Below are positions 45,915 through 53,048 of a DNA stretch of 64,000 nt, piece by piece (position 1 is the stretch's first letter; every line of letters begins with the position of its first letter). This DNA comes from Natronococcus sp. A-GB1 (lineage in GTDB: Archaea; Halobacteriota; Halobacteria; Halobacteriales; Natrialbaceae): NCBI RefSeq assembly GCF_029688845.1, contig NZ_JARUKW010000001.1:62001-126000 (forward strand). Direction: 5' to 3'. The notes beneath the pieces are model-generated. The model made no database searches. It was given only the letters and a program-made list of their open reading frames with translations, and was not told where the DNA came from. Made by a program: the position numbers and the translations under genes.

Positions 45915-46170
45915 GGATCACTCCGATTTTCCGCAGGATATCTCGTTCTGGATTCGACGGATACTGTCACTCCGGTATCAATCATTAAAGGTTATTAGTG
46001 AGAAGCCGCCGGCCTGCACACGCAGCCCTACTAGACCTGTCGAGCGGTGCACGACGTGGCAACACGATTCGATCGCCGCCGTCCCCAACGCCGAGCGAGA
46101 CGGACGTCGGTGCCCGATTCCGACCGTGGAGACCCGGACGATTTTGTACGTGCGACGCCGACCCGTAGAC

Positions 46171-46536
46171 ATGTCCAAACCACTGCTCCGTCGCAGCGAC
46201 GACGTCGAGTACGAGCCAGTCGACGCGGCCGACGGCCTCGAGAAGGGTGTCCTGATCGACGAGAGCCACGGCGCGCCGAACTTCGCGATCCGACGGTTTA
46301 CGCTCGCAGCGGGGGCCGAGGTACCCGAACACACGAACGAAGTCGAACACGAGCAGTACGTCCTCGAAGGACGGTACGTCGTCGGCATCGGAGACGAAGA
46401 GTACGAGGTTGAGGCCGGCGACTCGCTGTTGATCCCCGCCGGCACCGTCCACTGGTACCGCAACGAAGGCGACAAGCCCGGCGCGTTCCTCTGTGCAGTG
46501 CCCAACGGCGACGACGAGATCGAACTGCTCGAGTGA
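46171..46536 (+). CDS. Cupin domain protein
   Basis: 121 aa. A single cupin barrel: the first metal motif PEHTNEVEHEQYVLEGRYVV (His, Glu, His ligands) and the second GDSLLIPAGTVHWYRNEG. The start at ATG 46171 is supported by GATTTTGTACG 25-30 bases upstream. It could be an enzyme or a sensor; its substrate is unknown. It is in the same direction as the downstream fusion gene. Confidence 0.88.
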   Translation: MSKPLLRRSDDVEYEPVDAADGLEKGVLIDESHGAPNFAIRRFTLAAGAEVPEHTNEVEHEQYVLEGRYVVGIGDEEYEVEAGDSLLIPAGTVHWYRNEGDKPGAFLCAVPNGDDEIELLE

Positions 46537-46548
46537 GCGACCGCCCGG

Positions 46549-46555
46549 TTATATA
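46549..46555 (+). promoter_or_regulatory. TATA-like box for the quinone-reductase/UbiA fusion gene
   Basis: TTATATA lies 30-36 bases before the GTG start at 46585, which supports that non-ATG start. Confidence 0.5.
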
Positions 46556-46584
46556 CTTCCGACGGCCGAACCGGCCGAACAGTC

Positions 46585-48102
46585 GTGAACGTCCTTCTCG
46601 TACTGGGTCACCCTCGGACGGATAGCTTCTGTGGCGCACTGGCCGACGCCTACTGCGAGGGTGCCCGCGAGGCCGACGTCGACGTGCGCGAACTCGCCGT
46701 CGCCGATCTCGAGTTCGATCCCGACGTTCGCGTCGAGTCACCGGAGAACCAGTCCCTCGAGCCCGACCTGCAGGCCGCCGAGCGGGACCTCGAGTGGGCC
46801 GACCACCTCGTCTTCGTCTACCCAAACTGGTGGGGGACGATGCCCGCCCGGCTCAAGGGCTTCTTCGACCGCCTCTTTCGGCCCGGCTTCGCCTTCTCCT
46901 TTTATGAGGAGGGCGAGGGCGCAGGTAAGGAGGAGCTGCTCGACGACAAGACCGCCGAGCTGATCGTCACGATGGACGTCCCGCCGCGGATCTACCGTTG
47001 GCTCCTTCGCCAGCCCGGCAACCACGCCCTCAAGCGCGCGACGCTCGGCTACGCGGGCGTTCGGACGACGCGGGTGACCAACCTGGGTCCGATCGAAAGC
47101 TCGGATCTCGAGGAGCGCGAGGGCTGGCTCGAGGACGTACGGGAACTGGGTCGAAGCCTGGAGACGGGGCCGGAGTCGCGGCTGGGGCGGACGAAACGGG
47201 CGGCGACGAGCTGGCTGAAGGCGCTCCGGTTGCAGTTCTACCCGATGGCCTGGATCGCCTACACGATCGGTGCGCTGGCGGCGGTCGGCTCGGGCGCATT
47301 TTCGACCGGGGCGTACTGGCTCGGACTCGGATTTCTGTTCTTCCTCGAGGCCGCGACGGTGTTTTCCAACGAGTACGCCGACTACGAGACCGATCGACGG
47401 AACACCTTCGCCGGGCCGTTCACCGGAGGCTCCCGGGTGCTGGTCGACGGCGAACTGTCGTTCGGGCAGATCCGAGCCGGGATCGCTACTTTCCTGACGG
47501 TGACTGCCGCGTTCGCCGGGGCCACGCTCCTCGCCGGAGCGGGATCGACGGCGGCGACCGCGGGGACGATGGGGGCCCTCGTGGCACTGGCGCTCGGATA
47601 CACGCTCTCGCCGCTGAAACTCGCCTACCGCACGCTGGGCGAACTGGATGTCGCGGTCACCCACAGCGTCGGCGTCCTGGTACTCGGGTTCGTCGTCCTC
47701 GGCGGCGCGTGGCACGATCCGCTGCCGTGGCTGCTGGGACTGCCCTTCCTGCTGTCGGTGCTGCCCTCCATTACCCTCGCGGGCGTGCCCGACGTCGACG
47801 CCGACCGGCTCGCGGGCAAGCGGACGATCGCGGCCCGGTTCGGCGTCGGCGCCGCCGCGGCGGTCGCCGCGACGACGGCCGTCCTCGCCGCCCTGACGGG
47901 CGCGCTCTGGCAGTTGCTGGATCTCGTTCCCGGCTACGGTCCCGCGATCTACCTCGGGCTCGTCCACGCAGCCGCGATCGGCTGGCTGCTTCGGAGCCGA
48001 CTCGAGCCCGACGCGGGCGCCCAGCGTATCGACCTCCTGATGATGGTCTCGCTGAGCTACATCACCTGGTTCGGCGTCGTTCCGCTGGTCGGGCTGCTGT
48101 GA
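46585..48102 (+). CDS. Fusion of NAD(P)H:quinone reductase (flavodoxin fold) and UbiA prenyltransferase
   Basis: 505 aa from a GTG. Residues 1-~195 match the NQO1-like flavodoxin fold (MNVLLVLGHPRTDSFCGALA, VYPNWWGTMPARLKGFFDRL). Residues ~215-505 match a UbiA-family membrane prenyltransferase with the Asp-rich motifs NEYADYETD (262-270) and DVDAD (403-407) and about 8 membrane helices. The UbiA half may add an isoprenoid chain to an aromatic acceptor (menaquinone, tocopherol-like) while the NQO half reduces a quinone. Such a fusion is unusual. It shares a GTGA overlap with the next gene. Confidence 0.85.
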   Translation: MNVLLVLGHPRTDSFCGALADAYCEGAREADVDVRELAVADLEFDPDVRVESPENQSLEPDLQAAERDLEWADHLVFVYPNWWGTMPARLKGFFDRLFRPGFAFSFYEEGEGAGKEELLDDKTAELIVTMDVPPRIYRWLLRQPGNHALKRATLGYAGVRTTRVTNLGPIESSDLEEREGWLEDVRELGRSLETGPESRLGRTKRAATSWLKALRLQFYPMAWIAYTIGALAAVGSGAFSTGAYWLGLGFLFFLEAATVFSNEYADYETDRRNTFAGPFTGGSRVLVDGELSFGQIRAGIATFLTVTAAFAGATLLAGAGSTAATAGTMGALVALALGYTLSPLKLAYRTLGELDVAVTHSVGVLVLGFVVLGGAWHDPLPWLLGLPFLLSVLPSITLAGVPDVDADRLAGKRTIAARFGVGAAAAVAATTAVLAALTGALWQLLDLVPGYGPAIYLGLVHAAAIGWLLRSRLEPDAGAQRIDLLMMVSLSYITWFGVVPLVGLL

Positions 48103-50246
48103 CTCGAGCAAGGATTCGATTACACCGAGACGAGCACGAGTCCGAACCGCTCAAGTACGCCAGCCGACTATACTATCCCGTGTCGCAGCAGGTCCAGGAC
48201 GTCGAAACGATCTTTTGTCACGAGACGGGCGGCGACTACCTCGTCGTCGTCCAGCGGGACGGCAAGCGGCTGTTCCGGGCGAAGCTCGGACTCTCCGAGA
48301 CCTCCGCGGGTCCCCGGCCCGCGAAGTTCCGGTTGAAGGACGGCTCGAGTGAAGAACCCCGACAGCCCGACGAGTTCGTCGAGCTCGCCCGTCGAGCGAA
48401 GCGCATCCGCATCTCCGAGCAGACTCCGTCCGAGAAGCGTCGCGAGCTCACCGAGATGTTCGCCGGCTACCAGCTCGAGGACAAGGTCAAGGCCGTCCGG
48501 ACCTGTCGCTACTGCGCCTCCGCGGGACGGTACTCGCCGGTGACGACCGAGACCGCGGTCAAAGACGACACCGACTGGATCTGCCGGGACTGCGCCCGCC
48601 AGGAGCTCGAGCGTCAGCTCTCCTTTTCCGGCGGCGGGGCGGTCACCGGGGCCGCGAAGGAACGACTCGAGGAGTTGATGCTCGAGGTCCAGGACCTCCA
48701 GCGGATCGTCAACCTGCTGCAGGGACAGCTCGACCCAGACCTCACCCAGTTCGACACCATTTCGGCGACGACCGACGAGGTCGACCCCGTCCGGACCGAC
48801 TCGCTGAGCCTCCATCCCGGGCTGCAAGGACTGCTCGAGGACCGATTCGAGACCCTGCTCCCGGTCCAGAGCCTCTCCGTCGAGAACGGCCTTTTCGATG
48901 GAGAGGACCAGCTCGTCGTCTCCGCGACCGCGACCGGGAAGACGCTCGTCGGCGAGATGGCCGGGCTCAACCGGGTTCTGAACGGCAAGGGGAAGATGCT
49001 GTTTCTCGTCCCCCTCGTCGCGCTCGCCAACCAGAAACACGAGGACTTCGAGGACGAGTACGGCCACCTCGTCGACGTCTCCCTCCGGGTGGGTGCGAGT
49101 CGGGTCACGGATAACGGCAACCGGTTCGACCCCAACGCCGACGTCATCGTCGGCACCTACGAGGGGATCGACCACGCGCTGCGGACGGGCAAGGACCTCG
49201 GCGACATCGGGACCGTCGTCATCGACGAGGTTCACACCCTCAAAGAGGAAGAGCGAGGCCACCGACTCGACGGGCTGATCTCGCGGCTCAAACACACCAC
49301 CGAGCAGCGCGCGGCCCGACGGGACGACTACGGGGGCGCTCAGTGGGTCTACCTCTCGGCAACCGTCGGCAACACCGAACAGCTCGCCGAGGTCCTCGAG
49401 TCGACGCTGATCGAGTTCGAGGAGCGACCCGTGCCGATCGAGCGTCACGTCACCTTCGCCGACGGCCAGGAGAAGGTTCGCATCGAGAACAAACTCGTCA
49501 AGCGGGAGTTCGACACCGAGTCCTCGAAGGGGTACCGCGGCCAGACGATCATCTTCACCAACTCCCGCAGGCGGTGTCACGAGATCTCGCGCAAGCTCGA
49601 GTACTCCGCCGCGCCGTACCACGCCGGGCTCGACTACGGCCGCCGCAAGCAGGTCGAGCGCCAGTTCGGCGAGCAAGAACTGTCCGCCGTGGTGACGACT
49701 GCCGCCCTCGCGGCTGGCGTCGACTTCCCCGCCTCGCAGGTGATCTTCGACTCGCTGGCGATGGGTATCGAGTGGCTCTCGGTCCAGGAGTTCCACCAGA
49801 TGCTCGGGCGAGCCGGTCGTCCCGACTACCACGACGAGGGGAAGGTGTACGTGCTGGTCGAACCCGACTGCTCGTACCACGGCTCGATGGAGATGACCGA
49901 AGACGAGGTCGCGTTCAAGCTCCTCAAGGGGGAGATGGAGTCCGTAATGACCCACTACGACGAAGACGCCGCCGTCGAGGAGACGCTGGCGAACATCGTG
50001 GTCGGCGGCAAGGCCGCCAAGCGCCTCAACGGTCGGATGCTCGGGGAGGTGCCGACCAAACACGCGATCGGAAAGCTCCTCGAGTACGGCTTCATCGACG
50101 GCTTCGAGCCGACACCGCTCGGTCAGGTCGTCACCCAACACTTCCTCTCGCCCGGCGAGGCGTTCTCGCTGGTCGACGGAATTCGGAAGGAGGCCCACCC
50201 GTACGACCTGATCGCCGATATCGAGCTTCGGGACGACGATCTGTAG
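48099..50246 (+). CDS. DEAD/DEAH-type superfamily 2 helicase with N-terminal zinc site
   Basis: 715 aa from GTG 48099, which overlaps the previous stop (GTGA). An N-terminal ~170-residue domain carries a four-cysteine site: CRYC (Cys136, Cys139) and CRDC (Cys162, Cys165). The motor follows: Walker A ATATGKT (276-282), DEVH (376-379), SATVGN, and motif VI QMLGRAGRPDY. The C-terminal region resembles Hel308/Ski2-type ring helicases. Role in repair or RNA metabolism is possible; I cannot decide from sequence. Confidence 0.88.
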   Translation: MTRARIRLHRDEHESEPLKYASRLYYPVSQQVQDVETIFCHETGGDYLVVVQRDGKRLFRAKLGLSETSAGPRPAKFRLKDGSSEEPRQPDEFVELARRAKRIRISEQTPSEKRRELTEMFAGYQLEDKVKAVRTCRYCASAGRYSPVTTETAVKDDTDWICRDCARQELERQLSFSGGGAVTGAAKERLEELMLEVQDLQRIVNLLQGQLDPDLTQFDTISATTDEVDPVRTDSLSLHPGLQGLLEDRFETLLPVQSLSVENGLFDGEDQLVVSATATGKTLVGEMAGLNRVLNGKGKMLFLVPLVALANQKHEDFEDEYGHLVDVSLRVGASRVTDNGNRFDPNADVIVGTYEGIDHALRTGKDLGDIGTVVIDEVHTLKEEERGHRLDGLISRLKHTTEQRAARRDDYGGAQWVYLSATVGNTEQLAEVLESTLIEFEERPVPIERHVTFADGQEKVRIENKLVKREFDTESSKGYRGQTIIFTNSRRRCHEISRKLEYSAAPYHAGLDYGRRKQVERQFGEQELSAVVTTAALAAGVDFPASQVIFDSLAMGIEWLSVQEFHQMLGRAGRPDYHDEGKVYVLVEPDCSYHGSMEMTEDEVAFKLLKGEMESVMTHYDEDAAVEETLANIVVGGKAAKRLNGRMLGEVPTKHAIGKLLEYGFIDGFEPTPLGQVVTQHFLSPGEAFSLVDGIRKEAHPYDLIADIELRDDDL

Positions 50247-50304
50247 GAGTTCGGTGAAGAGACGTGAGAACGGAGACGGTGGACGAAACGGACTACTTCT
50301 CGAG

Positions 50305-50562
50305 TCAGGGGACGAAGGCGACGCCGAACAGCGAGAGCAGCAACACCAACAGCGAACCGGGCAGCCCGCCGATGGCGACGATCAGGAGCGCGATCGGCGT
50401 GATCGCGACCGAGACACCGAAGACGGCCTGCGCCAGAAACAACACGAGCAGGCCGACGACTGCGTTGACGATGAACGGACGGACGGTTTGGATGATCGTC
50501 GTTGCGCCGAGGACGGCAGCGAGAACGAGCACCAGTAGGAGAATCTCGAGTCCTGTGACCAT
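50305..50562 (-). CDS. BofA-like membrane protein
   Basis: 85 aa, almost entirely hydrophobic with about three membrane helices; the pattern VRPFIVNAVVGLLVLFLAQA ... ITPIALLIVAIGGLPGSLLV is that of the pro-sigmaK processing inhibitor BofA family (PF07441). In Bacillus BofA inhibits a site-2 protease; archaea have no sigmaK, so here it may act on another membrane protease. It is convergent with the helicase gene. Confidence 0.75.
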   Translation of the reverse strand: MVTGLEILLLVLVLAAVLGATTIIQTVRPFIVNAVVGLLVLFLAQAVFGVSVAITPIALLIVAIGGLPGSLLVLLLSLFGVAFVP

Positions 50563-50614
50563 ATTCGAGCGTAGCGAGCGAAGCGAGGAAAGGCGTTCGG
50601 TACGGAACGAAACC

Positions 50615-50622
50615 CTTTAAAC
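50615..50622 (+). promoter_or_regulatory. Promoter box of tRNA-Pro
   Basis: CTTTAAAC lies 24-31 bases before the first base of tRNA-Pro, the normal archaeal box A distance. Confidence 0.55.
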
Positions 50623-50645
50623 GATCCACCCGGAAAGGATGATAC

Positions 50646-50718
50646 GGGATCGTGGGTTAGCTTGGTATACTTCGGGCCTTGGGTGCCCGTGACCCCGGTT
50701 CAAATCCGGGCGATCCCA
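50646..50718 (+). tRNA. tRNA-Pro (anticodon TGG)
   Basis: 73 bases: acceptor GGGATCG/CGATCCC with discriminator A, anticodon stem CGGGC/GCCCG with loop CTTGGGT (anticodon TGG), T-arm CCCCGGTTCAAATCCGGG. No intron. The 3' end is repeated downstream (see the repeat entry). Confidence 0.97.
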
Positions 50719-50722
50719 TACT
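50704..50722 (+). repeat. tRNA-Pro 3'-end repeat, copy 1 (within and after the tRNA)
   Basis: The 19 bases ATCCGGGCGATCCCATACT at 50704-50722 recur exactly at 50901-50919, and an imperfect form (GTTCAGATTCGGACGATCCC) lies at 51101-51120. The copies are 197-200 bases apart. A tRNA 3' end duplicated downstream is the classic trace of site-specific integration (attL/attR). No integrase gene lies here. Confidence 0.55.
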
Positions 50723-50777
50723 TCTGCTGCGAGCAACTCCGCGAGTAGCAGCAATCTGACAGAGCGCGGATTTGAAT

Positions 50778-50862
50778 TATAGTAACAACTGAAACTGTTT
50801 GCACACCGATCGCACAGCCGTCGTGCGATCGGATGCGCACTGACTTTCAGTGGCTACTATAG
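50778..50862 (-). mobile_element. 83-bp palindromic MITE-like repeat, copy 2
   Basis: Read on the minus strand it starts CTATAGTAGCCACTGAAA and ends TTTCAGTTGTTACTATA, aligning without gaps to the copy at 30104-30186 with four mismatches. Core stem: CCGATCGCAC (50806-50815) / GTGCGATCGG (50823-50832), loop AGCCGTC. It sits between the two exact tRNA-Pro 3' repeats. Confidence 0.72.
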
Positions 50863-50900
50863 AGAACGGCGAGCATCGCGAGCCGTTCGCGTGGTTCAGA

Positions 50901-50919
50901 ATCCGGGCGATCCCATACT
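50901..50919 (+). repeat. tRNA-Pro 3'-end repeat, copy 2
   Basis: Exact 19-base match to the tRNA-Pro 3' end; the flanks on its right (GCGAACGAGCTTGTGAGTGG... AGAGCGGAGATTCGAAT) also resemble the flank right of the tRNA (GCGAGCAACTCCGCGAGTAG... AGAGCGCGGATTTGAAT), so about 80 bases were duplicated and have since diverged. Confidence 0.55.
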
Positions 50920-51561
50920 CCCGGTGCGAACGAGCTTGTGAGTGGCATGATACGAAGAGCGGAGATTCGAATCAGGGAGCTGCCCTGCTCCGACCGTGGT
51001 TTAAACCCAGCGCCCCCGTTGTCGCGAGCGGCGAGCTCGTGACGAGCGATCGGGGTTGTAGGAGCCGAGGTTCTGCGCGAACGCAGGTTCTCGAGTATAG
51101 TTCAGATTCGGACGATCCCGATTCCGACACACACCAGGAACTCCTCGAGGCATTCCCTTCGACGACACATCTTGGAAAAACGCGCGACCGACGCTATCGG
51201 TCGCCGGCGGCCGAATCGCGTCACTCCTCGACGCCGAACACTTCGGTCTCTCACTCGGACGCGAGCCGGCTGGTCAGCCGGCTCGCGCAGTCTGTGTTCG
51301 TAGACCAGATGATGCTCGAGGGATTCCCCGCGCGAGATCGATACGACACCGTCGGCGTCGGAATCTCGGCGTCCGAAAGCGTGCCCTCGACGAGCGTTCC
51401 GGACAGAGCCGACGGATCAGGCAGCGTCTCCCGACAGAATCGGCGACCTTCGCATAAGTATCTCGATTTCTGCGTTTTCGGTTTACGGTTGTCCTCCGTG
51501 GTAGCTTTCAGAAGTGCGAAAGCCAAGCCTTAACCGTGTGCCGGAATACTGAATACTCGTA

Positions 51562-51756
51562 ATGGCAAACGGTACGGTTGACTTCTTCAACGACACAGGC
51601 GGTTACGGTTTCATCGAGACTGAGGATGCTGACGAGGACGTGTTCTTCCACATGGAAGACGTCGGCGGCGAGGACCTGACTGAGGGAACCGAGATCGAGT
51701 TCGACATCGAACAGGCCCCCAAGGGTCCGCGCGCGACGAACGTCGTTCGCGAGTAA
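51562..51756 (+). CDS. cspA: Cold-shock domain protein, copy 2
   Basis: 64 aa (MANGTVDFFNDTGGYGFIET), differing from copy 1 at about a dozen positions mostly in the central and C-terminal acidic part (EDLTEGTEIEFDIEQ versus PDLEEGQELEFDIEQ). RNP1 GGYGFI and RNP2 DVFFHM are intact. GCCTTAACC about 30 bases upstream is its likely TATA box. Cold-shock proteins of this kind bind RNA. Confidence 0.95.
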   Translation: MANGTVDFFNDTGGYGFIETEDADEDVFFHMEDVGGEDLTEGTEIEFDIEQAPKGPRATNVVRE

Positions 51757-51804
51757 CTAATCCGGTATCCGGTCGCCGAACGGCGACCGAACCGATTTCT
51801 ACAC

Positions 51805-51829
51805 CGATCGAACGATCGCCGTTCGATCG
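51805..51829. terminator. Inverted repeat after cold-shock gene 2
   Basis: CGATCGAAC-gatcgcc-GTTCGATCG forms a 9-bp stem with a 7-base loop, 49 bases after the stop codon. It may end the transcript. Its sequence (ACACCGATCG...GATCG..CGCACT) also resembles the core of the 83-bp repeat, so it may be a decayed copy. Confidence 0.35.
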
Positions 51830-51892
51830 ACGCACTTCACCCGAGTAGTGGCGACGATAGGACGACCCGCTGGCGGCCCCGAAGCCGGTCGC

Positions 51893-52144
51893 TCACAGGG
51901 TGTGTCTGTACCCACACTCCGGGCAGTAAACGACGCCGGATTTCACGAGCGTGAAGCTTCGGCTACAGCGCGTGCACGGACAGCCGACGGAGAGACCAGT
52001 CTCCCGGGCCAGCGCCGCAATCGTTCGCTCGAGCTGGCGCTGTCGGTTCTCGATCGTCTCGAGGCGTTTCGTGGTCGCCTCGAGGCGGTTGATTACCGCC
52101 CGTTGACGGGTAGCTTCCGAACGCGATGCCGATCGGGGGGTCAT
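51893..52144 (-). CDS. Small coiled-coil zinc-ribbon protein
   Basis: 83 aa from ATG 52144. Residues ~15-48 form a helical, probably coiled-coil region (NRLEATTKRLETIENRQRQL). The C-terminus has a zinc ribbon with CTRC (Cys57, Cys60) and CPEC (Cys74, Cys77). Such CPxCG-type small proteins are numerous in haloarchaea and mostly uncharacterised. It is divergent from the DUF502 gene. Confidence 0.7.
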   Translation of the reverse strand: MTPRSASRSEATRQRAVINRLEATTKRLETIENRQRQLERTIAALARETGLSVGCPCTRCSRSFTLVKSGVVYCPECGYRHTL

Positions 52145-52265
52145 ACGGCCGGTACGCGCCCAGCGAACAAAAACACATCTACGGTCGGAGTCAGAGAACG
52201 AACGAAAGTCAGGAGACGACACGTGCAACCCGAACTGTTTCTACCGACCGTCCAAAATTGGCCGT

Positions 52266-52961
52266 ATGGTAGCGGTCTCCGAACGACCGAAGCGCTGGCT
52301 CGTCAACGGCATCATTCTGACGATCCCGCTCGTCGTGACACTGCTCGTGTTGCTCGTCGTTATCGATTTCGTCCTCGGAATCCTCTCGCCGATCGTCGCG
52401 GGCGTACAGTACGTCTGGCCGAACGAGCCGCCCCGGATCGTGATCCAGCTAACGACGCTAGCGTCGCTGGTCGGATTCTTCCTGGTGATCGGGTTCATTG
52501 CCGAACACACCCCGGGGAAACACCTCTCGAGGCGGGTTCACGCGACGGTAGAGACGATTCCCGGTGTGAGCACGCTCTACGAGAGCGTCCGACGAGCGAG
52601 CGACATCCTCGTCGACGACGAGACGGACCAGTTCAAGGAGGTCAAGCTTGTCGAGTTTCCCCACGACGACGCCTACATGTTCGGCTTTTTGACGGCGGAT
52701 ACTCCGACGGAGATCGAAGAAACCGTCGGGGGCGAGGAGATGATGACGATCATGGTTCCGCTGGGACCGAATCCGACGACGAACGGCTACGTAATGCACG
52801 TCTCGGCCGAACACGTCTACGACGTCGACATCACCGTCGAGGAAGCCGTCCGGTCGATCGCGACACTCGGCGTCTCCGTCGACGAACTCGGTACGGAGAC
52901 GGCCGACGACGCGGACGAACGGGCAGCCAACGACAGGCCGTTCGGCTCGAGCCAGAGGTGA
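52266..52961 (+). CDS. DUF502 family membrane protein
   Basis: 231 aa. Two membrane helices (~12-37 and ~58-80) precede a soluble domain with the family's motifs (TVETIPGVSTLYESVRRASD, KEVKLVEFPHDDAYMFGFLT, VPLGPNPTTNGYVMHV). The family is widespread in bacteria, archaea and plants; function is not known. The C-terminal ~25 residues are a disordered acidic tail. Confidence 0.9.
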   Translation: MVAVSERPKRWLVNGIILTIPLVVTLLVLLVVIDFVLGILSPIVAGVQYVWPNEPPRIVIQLTTLASLVGFFLVIGFIAEHTPGKHLSRRVHATVETIPGVSTLYESVRRASDILVDDETDQFKEVKLVEFPHDDAYMFGFLTADTPTEIEETVGGEEMMTIMVPLGPNPTTNGYVMHVSAEHVYDVDITVEEAVRSIATLGVSVDELGTETADDADERAANDRPFGSSQR

Positions 52962-53016
52962 GACCACGGTCGCTCGAGACTTCGACCGCGATCAGTTTCG
53001 CCCCGCTTTGCAACCA

Positions 53017-53022
53017 TTTATA
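53017..53022 (+). promoter_or_regulatory. TATA box of the MCM gene
   Basis: TTTATA lies 27-32 bases before the ATG at 53049, giving a near-leaderless transcript and supporting that start. Confidence 0.55.
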
Positions 53023-53048
53023 CACGATGGCGACCCTACGAGAGTGCA

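Larger units (their letters stand above)
50719..51561. other. Gene-free region after tRNA-Pro
   Basis: 843 bases. It holds the second 83-bp palindromic repeat (50780-50862), the repeated tRNA-Pro 3' ends, and a perfect 11-bp stem hairpin GCGAGCCGGCT-ggtc-AGCCGGCTCGC (51261-51286). A promoter-like GCCTTAACC lies near 51527-51535 for the next gene. A long frame crosses the region but shows no protein signature, and its codons look like noncoding DNA, so I list no gene. Confidence 0.55.

Noticed and set aside
46998-48098. N-terminal extension of the helicase frame
   Set aside because: This part overlaps the fusion gene in another frame and reads as Arg/Ala-rich noise; the real start is the GTG at 48099.
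48168-50198. 676-codon antisense frame over the helicase gene
   Set aside because: No protein motif; a mirror of the helicase codons.
50850-51533. 227-codon frame after tRNA-Pro
   Set aside because: Runs through repeat copies and a hairpin, Ser/Arg-rich with no signature; treated as noncoding.
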